A DNA stretch of 17,573 nt from DASVWH01 sp036389715 (lineage in GTDB: Bacteria; Acidobacteriota; Blastocatellia; Pyrinomonadales; Pyrinomonadaceae): contig DASVWH010000098.1 in NCBI GenBank assembly GCA_036389715.1, forward strand, positions 1-17,573, in the 5' to 3' direction. The position numbers and the translations under genes were made by a program. Of the stretch, positions 5,765 through 14,700 are shown one piece after another. How positions within the stretch are numbered: position 1 is the first letter of the stretch; every line of letters begins with the position of its first letter. The notes under the pieces were generated by a model. It ran no database searches. It saw only the letters and a list, made by a program, of their open reading frames with translations, and was not told the origin of the DNA.

Positions 5765-7393
5765 ATGTCTTTCCACTTGCTCGCCGCTCTCCTGGCCGCC
5801 GACGATGTTTGCGAAAAGTTTCCGAACATCTGCGAGGTGGTTAATAAGACGGCCTCCAACATCAGCCCGCTCTATCGTCTGGACGCTTTCGACTGGACCA
5901 TCCTGACGGTCTACTTCGCAGTCCTGACGCTGCTCGCCGTCTACGGCGGCTACCGCATCAAGCAGGTCATAGACTTCTGGCGCTATCGCAAGATCGAGCC
6001 GCAGCCCGCGGGCCATTTCGCTGAAGCGGAGCTGCCGCGCATCACCGTCCAGCTGCCGCTCTTCAACGAGATGTACGTCGTCGAGCGATTGCTCAAATCA
6101 ATCACGGAGATAGATTACCCGCGCGAGCTGCTGGAGATTCAGGTGCTGGACGATTCGACGGACGAGACCGTCAAGCTGGCCAGCGCGACCGTCGAGCGGT
6201 ATGCGCGCTCGGGCTTCGACATTCACTACATACACCGCGAGGACCGGACGGGCTTTAAGGCTGGCGCGCTCGAAAACGGGCTCAAGACGGCGAAGGGCGA
6301 GCTGGTCGCCATCTTCGATGCGGACTTCGTCCCGAAGCCGGACTGCCTGCGCAAGCTGGTCCATTACTTTACGGACCCGCTGGTCGGCTGCGCGCAGATG
6401 CGCTGGTCGCACATCAACGGCAACTACAACCTGCTGACGCGCCTTCAGACCATCATGCTCGACGGCCACTTCGTCGTCGAACAGACGGTCCGCAACCGGA
6501 CGGGCGGCTTCTTCAATTTCAACGGGACGGCGGGCATCTGGCGGCGGCGCACCATCGAGATGAGCGGCGGCTGGCAGCACGACACGCTGACCGAAGACAC
6601 GGACCTCTCCTTCCGCGCACAGCTGATGGGCTGGCGGTTCGTCTACCTGCTGGACGAAGACGCGCCTTCGGAGATTCCGGTCGAGATCAACGCCTTCAAG
6701 GCGCAGCAGCGGCGCTGGGCCAAGGGCGTGATGCAGGTCGGGCTCAAACTGTTCGGCAGAATCTGGGCCGCGCCGCTGCCCTTACGCGTCAAGCTGGAGA
6801 TGTTCTTTCGCCTGACGGGCAACATCAGCTACCCGCTGATGATTCTCGTCAGCCTGCTGCAATTTCCGCTCCTGCTCGTGCGCTACAACCAGGGCTTCTA
6901 TCACCTGATGATCTTCGACGTGCCGCTGCTCTTCTTCTCGACCATCTCCGTGCTGCTCTTTTACGGGACGGGCGTCTGGTATCTGGACGAGCGGCGCGGG
7001 CCGCGACTGCTTCACCTGCCGCTCGTGATGGCCATCGGCATCGGGCTCGCGTTCTCGAACGCGCGCGCCGTCATCGAAGCCCTCATCGGTCACCAGACGG
7101 AGTTCGTCCGCACGCCCAAGTACAGCGTCGAGGAGACCTCGGACGAGACCTGGAAGCGCAAGAAGTACAAACGCAAGCGCGGTTTTCTGCCGCTGCTTGA
7201 GCTGGCCTTCGCGGGCTATTTCCTGCTCGCCATGCTCTACGCGGCGCGGATGCACATGTGGGGCACGATCCCTTTCCTCTGCCTCTTCTTCTTCGGCTAC
7301 GCGTACATCGGCATGATGAGCATCTTGCAGACGGCGGGCGGGCAGCGCTTCCAGTCGTTGCGAAGGCCCCTGGCCGCCGGTCGCCGCCCGTAA
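5765..7393 (+). CDS. Membrane-integral family 2 glycosyltransferase (cellulose synthase/CslA-like)
   Basis: This is a processive-type inverting glycosyltransferase of family GT2, predicted to transfer sugars from nucleotide-sugar donors at the inner membrane. With the ATG at 5765 it has 542 residues; a TTG at 5720 would add 15. One membrane helix lies at about 43-63. The catalytic domain follows, with VLDDSTDET (127-135), the donor-binding DAD (185-187), TEDTD (277-281, probable catalytic base) and QQRRWAKG (314-321). Hydrophobic segments at about 348-371, 381-402, 415-432, 475-495 and 499-520 complete the topology. The QQRRW form with a short insert resembles CslA mannan synthases and ceramide-glucosyltransferase-like bacterial proteins more than BcsA, and there is no PilZ domain. 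No BcsB-like or export partner is adjacent. The polymer or lipid product cannot be told from sequence. Confidence 0.9.
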   Translation: MSFHLLAALLAADDVCEKFPNICEVVNKTASNISPLYRLDAFDWTILTVYFAVLTLLAVYGGYRIKQVIDFWRYRKIEPQPAGHFAEAELPRITVQLPLFNEMYVVERLLKSITEIDYPRELLEIQVLDDSTDETVKLASATVERYARSGFDIHYIHREDRTGFKAGALENGLKTAKGELVAIFDADFVPKPDCLRKLVHYFTDPLVGCAQMRWSHINGNYNLLTRLQTIMLDGHFVVEQTVRNRTGGFFNFNGTAGIWRRRTIEMSGGWQHDTLTEDTDLSFRAQLMGWRFVYLLDEDAPSEIPVEINAFKAQQRRWAKGVMQVGLKLFGRIWAAPLPLRVKLEMFFRLTGNISYPLMILVSLLQFPLLLVRYNQGFYHLMIFDVPLLFFSTISVLLFYGTGVWYLDERRGPRLLHLPLVMAIGIGLAFSNARAVIEALIGHQTEFVRTPKYSVEETSDETWKRKKYKRKRGFLPLLELAFAGYFLLAMLYAARMHMWGTIPFLCLFFFGYAYIGMMSILQTAGGQRFQSLRRPLAAGRRP

Positions 7394-7504
7394 AGCGCCG
7401 CCGGACTGTGACTGCCGCGCGGCGAAAGATTGAAACTGATTTGTGCCCTTGGACGTTTACCCATTAACGCTCTCGGGCACTTCTACTTTTTACACTACCC
7501 TGAG

Positions 7505-8920
7505 ATGAATCTTATGAAAACGCTTCGGATACTCTTTCTCTCGCTGCTCTTACTCGTCGCAGCCATCCCTTTTCAGACCACTATTTCGGCTGCCCCCGAT
7601 TCCGACTTCTGGGACGAGCCGGGCGTGCGCCTGCTCAACCAGCCAATCGGGGAATACAGGGCGCGGCGCGCACGCCTGCTCTCTCAAATCAAGGACGGCG
7701 TGGTCGTGATCCTGGGCAACGTCGAAGAGGACGCGGGCATTGAAGCGCGCTATCGCCAGAACAACTCGATGGCCTACCTGACGGGCGTGCGCACGCCCGA
7801 CGCCGCCGTCATGCTCGTCCCGCAGGGGCTGCCTTCGCTGGAAGGCGCGCGCGAGATAGTCTTCATCCCGCCGCGCGACCTCTCGGCCGAGCGTTGGACC
7901 GGCGTGCAGCTTGCGCCCGGACCGGAGACGGCCCGCGCGTTCGGCGTCGAACGCGTGCTCTCCTCGAAGGACGACCTCTGGCCCAAATTGAAAGAGGCCG
8001 CGTCTCTTCCGGCCTTCAAAAGCGGCGCGGGCCAGAGCACGATGAAGCTTTACACCGTCGCGCCGCGCAATGTCTCTAACGGCTACGTGCGCGAGTATCT
8101 GTTCACACAGCAGGTCGGCAAGGAGCTGCCGGGCGTGCAGGTCGTCTCGGTCGGCTCGCTCCTCGCGGAGATGCGCAAGCTCAAGTCCCCGGCGGAAATC
8201 TCTCTCTTGCAGAAAGCGATTGACATCACGGGTGAGGCCGAGCGCGACATCGCGCTCAATCTCCGGCCCGGCATGTACGAGTACGAGGTGCAGGCCCTGC
8301 TCGAAGCCGCCTTCATGCGCAACGGCGCGGAGCGTCCGGGCTTTCCCTCAATCGTCGGCAGCGGCATCTACTCGACCATCCTGCACTACAGCGAGAATCA
8401 TAAGAAGATAGAGGACGGCGACCTGGTCGTCTGCGACATCGGCGCTGAATACTCGCTCTACACGGCCGACATCACGCGCACCTTCCCTGCCAACGGGAAA
8501 TTCACGCCGCGCCAGCGCGCCGTCTACCAGCTCATCCTCGACACGCAGGCGGCGGCCGCCGCATATTGGAAGCCTGGCATGACCAATCTGGACCTGCACG
8601 TCTTCGCCGTTGACTTTCTGCGCAAGAGCCCCTTGCGCGCGCGAGACCTGGACGGCAAAGAGTACACGATGGACCACTTCTTCATTCACGGGCTCGGCCA
8701 TTATCTCGGGATGGACGTGCACGACGTTGGAGACTATCGCCGTCCGATGCAGCCCGGCGAAGTCTTCACCATCGAGCCGGGCGTCTATATTCAGACCGAA
8801 AAGCTCGGCGTCCGCATCGAAGACGATTACCTTATCACCCCCGAGAACACCGTCCGCAAGCTCTCAGCGCGGATTCCCTCCGCCCCGGACGAGATCGAGC
8901 GCCTGATGAAGAGCAGGTGA
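7505..8920 (+). CDS. Exported Xaa-Pro aminopeptidase, M24B family (PepP-like)
   Basis: It removes N-terminal residues that precede proline, using a two-metal site. From the ATG at 7505 it has 471 residues; an ATG at 7514 also gives a complete signal peptide. Residues 1-29 form that signal peptide, so unlike cytoplasmic E. coli PepP it should act in the periplasm or outside. An AMP_N-type domain (about 45-190) precedes the pita-bread catalytic domain (about 230-460). The metal ligands are all visible: Asp311 (CDIGAEY), Asp322 (TADITRTFP), His399 (HGLGHYLGMDVHD), Glu424 (TIEPGVY) and Glu439 (GVRIEDD). His294 in ILHYSEN matches a conserved active-site residue. It lies 111 bases after the glycosyltransferase and an intergenic repeat begins 7 bases after its stop. 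Scavenging of proline-containing peptides is the likely role. Confidence 0.95.
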   Translation: MNLMKTLRILFLSLLLLVAAIPFQTTISAAPDSDFWDEPGVRLLNQPIGEYRARRARLLSQIKDGVVVILGNVEEDAGIEARYRQNNSMAYLTGVRTPDAAVMLVPQGLPSLEGAREIVFIPPRDLSAERWTGVQLAPGPETARAFGVERVLSSKDDLWPKLKEAASLPAFKSGAGQSTMKLYTVAPRNVSNGYVREYLFTQQVGKELPGVQVVSVGSLLAEMRKLKSPAEISLLQKAIDITGEAERDIALNLRPGMYEYEVQALLEAAFMRNGAERPGFPSIVGSGIYSTILHYSENHKKIEDGDLVVCDIGAEYSLYTADITRTFPANGKFTPRQRAVYQLILDTQAAAAAYWKPGMTNLDLHVFAVDFLRKSPLRARDLDGKEYTMDHFFIHGLGHYLGMDVHDVGDYRRPMQPGEVFTIEPGVYIQTEKLGVRIEDDYLITPENTVRKLSARIPSAPDEIERLMKSR

Positions 8921-8927
8921 GAAGCGA

Positions 8928-9012
8928 AGAGATTGAGTCATTGACTCATTTAGTCAATGACTCATTACTTCAATGAATCGATGTCTAAATGAATCAATGC
9001 CTCAATGAGTAA
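8928..9012 (+). repeat. Intergenic AATGAATCA-type repeat element, copy 2
   Basis: It aligns with the element after glpX over both halves: AGAGATTGA, TCATT, ACTCAT, TAGTCA and CTCATT on the left, then AATGAATC, ATGAATCAATGC and ATGAGT on the right. Inside it a perfect 12-bp stem (8935-8946 with 8952-8963, loop of five) forms, extendable by one pair. The outer arms are also inverted, but imperfectly. There is no T tract, so ordinary intrinsic termination is doubtful. A smaller ATTCCG/CGGAAT hairpin (9013-9032) follows directly. Confidence 0.7.
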
Positions 9013-9116
9013 ATTCCGGTGGTGGGCGGAATGATTTGTGATGTGCGTTTGGACCCGGAGGCACGACTAGTAACCGGACGATTCCTGCACTACAAGCAAC
9101 CGGGCGGCACTATCGA

Positions 9117-9171
9117 GCGGGCCGGCCCACGGACATCGGGGTAATCAAAACATCCGTCGGGCCGGCTCCGC
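9117..9171. terminator. GC-rich hairpin between convergent genes
   Basis: The arm GCGG-GCCGGCCC-ACGGA (9117-9133) pairs with TCCGT-C-GGGCCGGC-T-CCGC (9153-9171). This gives 17 base pairs with two single-base bulges and a 19-base loop. It sits between the plus-strand aminopeptidase (ending 8920) and the minus-strand gene (ending 9226), where a bidirectional terminator is expected. No T tract follows on either strand, so it may be a roadblock or Rho-assisted end, or a repetitive palindromic element. Confidence 0.5.
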
Positions 9172-9225
9172 TGCAATTAGCGTAATGCGCGTTTCAGTTT
9201 AACGAGGCTCCTTGAAGAGATACAT

Positions 9226-10860
9226 TCAACGGTAGCCCTTTTTCTTGTCTGATCCGCTCTTTTTGACGGATTTCTCTTTGTCGCGCGTAGGAGCCAGCCG
9301 CTGTAAATCAGTCTCCATGAGTTTCGAGAGGGTAGACGACTCGTTCTGGAGTTGCCTGGTGAAGGCTGAAAAACCTTCCTCGATTCCCGCGTTTATGACG
9401 CGATCAAGCGACCTGTCTTCCGCCGCTCTTTGAGGGAATTGAGCCTTTGAATTACGCGGGCCGACTTCGAGCAACAACTGGCGAATGATGCCGCCCGCGA
9501 CGAACTCTTCGAGCGGCAGATTGATAAACCGGAATTTATCAATAATCTGCGGCCACTCCCAGTGCGGAATCTTCTCCTTAAAAATGGGCCAATCCCATAT
9601 CCATTCGCTCACGGTGCAGCGCGAAGCGCGAAGACCCAGGGCATCCATCGCCTCTCCGCCGAGAATGTAGATCGGAGTCTCCGCTGAAAGCTCCAGAATC
9701 TGGTCGGTCCATAAAATAGACCACCAGGCGGCATAACGCATCTCGGCCTGCCTCTCCGGCGGGGCCAGCCAAACGCCGCAATTGAGGAAGTAGGCGTCAA
9801 TCTTCTTGAGAGCCTCCTGCCCCGCGGCCGTTGCGTCGTAACCGGCATAGGGCGACGGGGGCGCGGCGATGCCCGTGATGTTGATATCGAACCAGTGATG
9901 CCAGGTCGAGTCGGCAAGGATGCGCCCGACATCCACGGTTTGCCCGTCGTAGGCCGATGCAAGCCCTATCTCCTGCCCGTGCCTGTTCGCCGCCGGGTCT
10001 TTGATAGTCCCCCAGGCAATGACTACGGGCCGTTCCTGATGGCCGTTCTTCGTAGGCCAGTTCGAGTCAGCCGCCGCGGGCACGGGCGCCAGAGCTTCAC
10101 CCTCATGTTGATGATCGGGAAAGACATCAATCGGTCCTTTGGGTCCGCATAAGACGGGATGCGGGCGGAAGCGCTGACGAAACCCAACCAGCGACCAAAC
10201 CGGAAAGCGTGTCCATCGGACCGGTTGTGGGAGATCGTCGGATTGATCTTTGAAATCATAGGTTGAGCCCGGATCAGGCCCGTCTTGCAGAGTGGTGTTC
10301 CAGACGTTTGTAACAGCATCCGGGGCCGGATACTGCCGCATTTGTCCCGCCCGCGTGATCTGCTGCGTAATGCCCCTGCCCAGGTTGGCATGGTCTCCGG
10401 TGACGAGTACGCCGCCGGACTTGGGCGCTGCCATAAACTGGTCCAGAAGCGTGACCTCCGCCGCCGTCAGATTCGGCGTCTCGTTGATACCAAAAAACCA
10501 GATTTCGTCGTACTTGTTGATGATATCGAGATCGGTCAGCTTCTTAGCACCGGCGATGGTGGCGCTCGGGTCCGCACCGTCACGATGAGCAGTCGAGATG
10601 TCGAAGTCAACGTAATAGTAAGCGCGGCTCTCCAGCAGAGTCTTGACGTATTGCAGGCCGAGAAAAGGCCCGCCGTTGAAAAGCACGCTGCCGTCGGCGT
10701 ACATCAGAATGCGGACTTTCGCGGGCCGCCGCCACCAGGGATAGCGCAAATCCCAGTCGAGGATACCCCAGCGTTGGCGGATCGTAGACTGTACATAATC
10801 GAGCCTCCTAACTCCTGCCATGGTCGGTCGTGTGCTGTCCGGTTTAGTTTGTCGTGCCAT
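9226..10860 (-). CDS. Hypothetical protein with class I glutamine-amidotransferase/ThuA-like fold
   Basis: This encodes 544 residues of unknown function, probably cytoplasmic, with no signal peptide or membrane helix. The ATG at 10860 has a strong ribosome site (AAGGAGA, 7-base spacing). Residues 48-165 read like an alpha/beta amidotransferase-type core: VRILMYADGS (49-58), DEIWFFGIN (118-126), and GGVLVTGDHANLGRG (149-163), where the nucleophile-turn position carries Asp-His and not Cys. A later segment, DVGRILADSTWHHWFDINI (310-328), resembles the 'GRv...Dst' strand of ThuA and related domains. Paired aromatic residues (WHHWF, WPHWEW-like, AWWSILW) and acidic/His clusters suggest a modified active site or binding fold. 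The last 20 residues are Lys/Ser-rich and disordered. Base composition is somewhat less GC-rich than the receptor gene beside it. An enzymatic role is not established; the fold assignment is moderate. Confidence 0.7.
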   Translation of the reverse strand: MARQTKPDSTRPTMAGVRRLDYVQSTIRQRWGILDWDLRYPWWRRPAKVRILMYADGSVLFNGGPFLGLQYVKTLLESRAYYYVDFDISTAHRDGADPSATIAGAKKLTDLDIINKYDEIWFFGINETPNLTAAEVTLLDQFMAAPKSGGVLVTGDHANLGRGITQQITRAGQMRQYPAPDAVTNVWNTTLQDGPDPGSTYDFKDQSDDLPQPVRWTRFPVWSLVGFRQRFRPHPVLCGPKGPIDVFPDHQHEGEALAPVPAAADSNWPTKNGHQERPVVIAWGTIKDPAANRHGQEIGLASAYDGQTVDVGRILADSTWHHWFDINITGIAAPPSPYAGYDATAAGQEALKKIDAYFLNCGVWLAPPERQAEMRYAAWWSILWTDQILELSAETPIYILGGEAMDALGLRASRCTVSEWIWDWPIFKEKIPHWEWPQIIDKFRFINLPLEEFVAGGIIRQLLLEVGPRNSKAQFPQRAAEDRSLDRVINAGIEEGFSAFTRQLQNESSTLSKLMETDLQRLAPTRDKEKSVKKSGSDKKKGYR

Positions 10861-10901
10861 TATTGTCTCCTTATCATTGGCCGCATAGGTTAGGGCTTGA
10901 A

Positions 10902-10915
10902 AGTGAGAACTCACT
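10902..10915. promoter_or_regulatory. AGTGAG/CTCACT palindrome, possible operator
   Basis: A perfect 6+2+6 palindrome (AGTGAG-AA-CTCACT) lies 42-55 bases upstream of the start at 10860. This is where a promoter of that gene should be, although no strong -35/-10 pair could be placed. It could be a dimeric regulator site. A palindrome of this length also occurs by chance, so the call is weak. Confidence 0.3.
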
Positions 10916-10920
10916 GTCAC

Positions 10921-11766
10921 GCCCTTCGCCCTCTCATCTATAGCTCAGCGCTTGCGGCCGGAATGGAGCCGCCTGAAGAAATCCGCTTAACCATTCAAGT
11001 TCTCAATGAGAAGCATGCTTATGTCGGCCGGTGTGAGTGTTTGTTGGACTACCTTTGCTTGAACCACATCAGCATGATCTGCTCGCATCAATGGGCAAAA
11101 GCAGCTCGCACTATGCAGCGTCACCTTCATCCGACCTGAAGTGACCACCCGTAGCGTCCTGAGGATTTACTTAAGCTATGTTGTCAAAGCCGGGCTGCGA
11201 AGCAGGACAACGCTATCTTCAGATGCAAGCAAAGACCTCTCGAAACAGAAGCCCATTGAGGCATCCAATTCTGTCGCGTCCGGTAACTTAGCGGCAGCTT
11301 TTTAGTACGTCCGGGATTTGAAGGCGCTATCAGTTTGCAGGTCGGAGGCGTGCAAGGCTTGATAGGCGATTACGTGATGCCGGCAAGAAAAGCTCTCACC
11401 AACGCAAATCGAGGAGTCATAACTCGGTAGCAATACTCATGCCAATCACAAAGCCGGTCTCATTCAGGCGCAAAATGGGCTTTAGCTGTCAGTAGAATAA
11501 TCGAGTGTCTACAGGAGAAGACGGATTTTGAGCGGCAGGTGAGTACATCTGTTGACTCTTACTTTCCGTTCAATCTTGAAAATAACTTGCCGCTTAAATT
11601 CTTTCACCCTTGCTTTCATCTCTGCTCTGCACTAATATCGCGCGCGTCGCGGACAGCCTTCAGGCGGGTTTTCTTTCCATCAATTCCTCAAGCTCAGAGA
11701 GCGGTCACCTACTGTCCGAGTGTACGCCATTTATCCCTGAAACTGTCTCAAACTCAAGAGGAAAAC
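10921..11766. other. Long divergent intergenic region with no convincing gene
   Basis: About 850 bases separate the start of the minus-strand amidotransferase-like gene from the receptor. An 80-codon plus-strand frame (10897-11139, TTG start) has no ribosome site or recognisable content. Short open stretches around 11300-11430 also show nothing recognised, and no tRNA or riboswitch was seen. The receptor frame stays open back to 11539, but that part reads as non-coding (Phe/Ser/Arg-rich, no signal peptide). It may hold regulatory sequence for either gene, an unrecognised small RNA, or decayed sequence. Confidence 0.5.
11610..11638 (+). promoter_or_regulatory. Possible promoter of the TonB-dependent receptor
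   Basis: TTGCTT (11610-11615) and TAATAT (11633-11638) are separated by 17 bases. This would give a leader of about 120 bases before the ATG at 11767. The hexamer matches are only partial (three and four of six), so this is a candidate only. Confidence 0.25.
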
Positions 11767-14700
11767 ATGCTCAGAAAAATCTCCGCCTACGCCCCCCGGC
11801 TACTTGCGCTGGTCGCCAGCCTGGCGCTCATCTCGGCCGCCGTGCTTGCTCAATCACAAGCGACCAGCGGCAACATCGAAGGCCGCGTGCTCGATCCGAA
11901 CGAGGCCGCTATCCCGAACGTGCAGGTGACTGCGACGAACCAGCAGACCGGCCTGGAGAAAAGCGTTAATACTGATGATGAAGGCAACTATCGAATAATC
12001 TTCTTGCCGCCGGGCGCGTACACTGTTCGCACGGGTGGCGTCCAGGGCTTCGCGCTGGGAGAGTATCAAAACGTGCAGGTGACGGTCGGCAGCAAGACGC
12101 CGCTCGACATCAAACTCTCTTTAAGCGGCACTGGCACTGTGGCCGTCGATGTCTCGGCGGAAGGCCAGGTGGTCGAGACGACGCGCACCTCCGTTTCGTC
12201 CACCATCAACCAGAAAGCCATCGAAAACCTGCCGATCAACGGGCGCAACTACCAGGACTTCGCGACGCTCACGCCCGGAGTCGTGATTGACCGCACGCGC
12301 GGCGGCGACATCTCGGTCGGCGGCCAGAAGGGGACGCTCAATAATCTTCAGGTGGACGGGGTGGACAACAACAACACCTTCTTCGGCCAGGCGTTCGGCC
12401 GCGGCGGCGTGCGTCCTCCCTACCAGTTCTCGGAAGAGTCTGTGCAGGAATTCCAGGTCAATCAAAACGGCTTTTCGGCGGAGTTCGGGCGGGCCGGGGG
12501 CGCGGTCATCAACGTCGTCACGCGTTCGGGGACGAACGAGTTTCACGGCGGCGTCTTCGAGTACTTCCGCGACGAATCGCTCAACGCCAACGACCCGGCC
12601 GTCAAGGGCCAGCAGGCGCGCGATTTTCAGGCTGGCCGCAGGCTCAATAACAACAAGCGGTCGCCCTCGCAGATCAATCAATTCGGCGGACGCATCGGCG
12701 GACCCATCGTCAAAAACCGCGCCTTCTTCTTCTTCACCTACGACGGGCAGCGGCAGACCCTGCCGAACCCGCTCGACGTGCCCAACTTCTTCGCTCAACC
12801 CGCAAGCACGCAGAACCTGCTGCTGCCCAAGCTCGGCGCTTATTCCATCGGCCGCAATCAGGATGTCTATCTCGGCAAGACGGACATCACGCTCAATAAA
12901 AACAACCAGCTCTCCATTCGCTTCAACCAGCAGAACTTTACCGGGCAGAACAACGAGACGACCGGCGCACTTAATACCGAGGAGCATTCGGGCAATAGCG
13001 TGGTCCACAGCACGACGCTTTCGGGCACGCTGGCTTCGACGCTTTCCGCCACGGTCGTCAACGAGTTTCGCTTCCAGTTCGCGCGCGACAAGGAGCCGGG
13101 CGAGGCCAACAGCACGGACCCGGAGGCCCTCATCAACACGGGCGGCGGCAATCTCGCAATCGGGCGCAACAACTTCAGCCCGCGCGAGACCACCATCAAG
13201 CGCGCGCAGTTCATAGACAATCTCTCTTACGTGCGCGGGCGCAGCAACTTCAAATTCGGCGTTGACTTTAACTTCGACAGGATTTTCAACTTCTTCCCGG
13301 GCCTCTTCAGCGGCTCTTACACCTTCTCGGGCATCACGATTCCGGCCGGGGGCGGATTCCCCGCCGCGACCTACGCGAACGGCTACCAGGCCTATGCAGC
13401 CAATTTCAACACGGCGGCCGCGCCGACGGCTACCTCCTATTCGCAGGCTTTCCCCGGCGAGGGCACTTCGGGCGGGACGACCTTTCCCAACAGCGCCGAC
13501 TACGCCGCATACGCGCAGGACGACTGGCGCGCGACGCCGAAGCTGACGCTCAACCTCGGCGTCAGGTACGACTACCAGCGCCTGGCCTGCCCGCCCGTCC
13601 AGAACACGGACCCGCTGCTTCTGAGCAACGGCCTCGACACGAGCCGCTGCCCGAAGGACGGCAACAACTTCGCGCCGCGCGTCGGCTTCAGCTACGCCTT
13701 CGACGAGAAGACGGTCCTGCGCGGCGGCTATGGCATCTTCTACAGCCGGACGACCGCGATTGATCTCAGCACGGCCCATTCCAATAACGGCATCAACGTC
13801 ATCAACGTGACGCTCAACGCCGCGCAGATCAGGGCCGCGGGCCTGCGCTTTCCGAACATCCTCTCGGCCGTTCCGACAACCAGCGCGCCGAAGAATCTGT
13901 ACCTCTTCTCGGACAACTACGTGCAGCCCTACGTCCAGCAGGCTCGCCTCGGGTTCGAGCGCGAGGTTCTGCCTAACCTGAGCCTTTCCATCACTTACAT
14001 GTTCTTCAAGGGCGTCCACCTGACGCGCACGCGCGACATCAACCTGAGCCCGCCGACCGCCCTTGTGACCACCGCGCCCGACGGCCAGACCTACACGTTC
14101 GAGCGCTTCTCTTCGACGCGGCCCATCTCGCGCGCGACCGGCATCACCTATAACCGCATCTCGCTTTTTGAGAGCACGGCCAACTCGCGCTACAACGGGC
14201 TGGCCGTCCAGGCGACCAAGCGCTTCTCGCGCGGCTTCCAGTTCATCGCGGCCTATACCTACTCCAAGGCCGAGGACGATAAGCCGGACCAGACGGCGGT
14301 CGTCGTCGGCGCGGACGATTCAAAGATCGTGCAGAACCAGCTCAATCCGCGCTCCGATTGGGGTGCTGCCGATACGGACCTCCGGCATCGCTTCGTCTTC
14401 AGCCCGGTCTATGAAGTGGGCCGCTACACGCGCAGCAGCAACCCAGTCCTGCGCGCTCTCCTGAGCGATTACGTCTTCTCCGGCATCGTCCAGCTTCAGT
14501 CCGGCTTCGCCTATTCGGCCTTCATCGCCAACGACCCGAACAACGACGGCAATCGCTCCAACGACCGCCTGCCGGGCACGGAGCGCAACAGCTTCCATAC
14601 GCCCGCGACCTACCAGTTCGACGCGCGCATCACGCGCAACATTCACACCAGCGAAAGGACCACGCTGCGGCTCATTCTCGAAGGCTTCAACATCTTCAAC

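Noticed and set aside
5012..6016. Minus-strand open frame of 334 codons across the small membrane protein and glycosyltransferase start
   Set aside because: It spans two real plus-strand genes and reads as Arg/Gln/Asp-rich antisense without recognisable features.
5718..7437. Shared 10-mer GATTGAAACT before both the glycosyltransferase (5718-5727) and the aminopeptidase (7428-7437)
   Set aside because: Many 10-base matches are expected by chance in 17.5 kb, and no -10 element stands at a consistent distance.
11330..11430. Short open stretch reading LQVGGVQGLIGDYV, faintly like GGVQGFALGEY in the receptor
   Set aside because: The similarity is limited to a few Gly-rich residues, the DNA does not align, and there is no start or ribosome site. 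Chance is the simpler explanation.
12121..14019. Long minus-strand open frame (632 codons) opposite the TonB-dependent receptor
   Set aside because: It is the antisense of a clear receptor gene in GC-rich DNA. Its product is Arg/Val/Ala/Glu-rich with no domain and no ribosome site.
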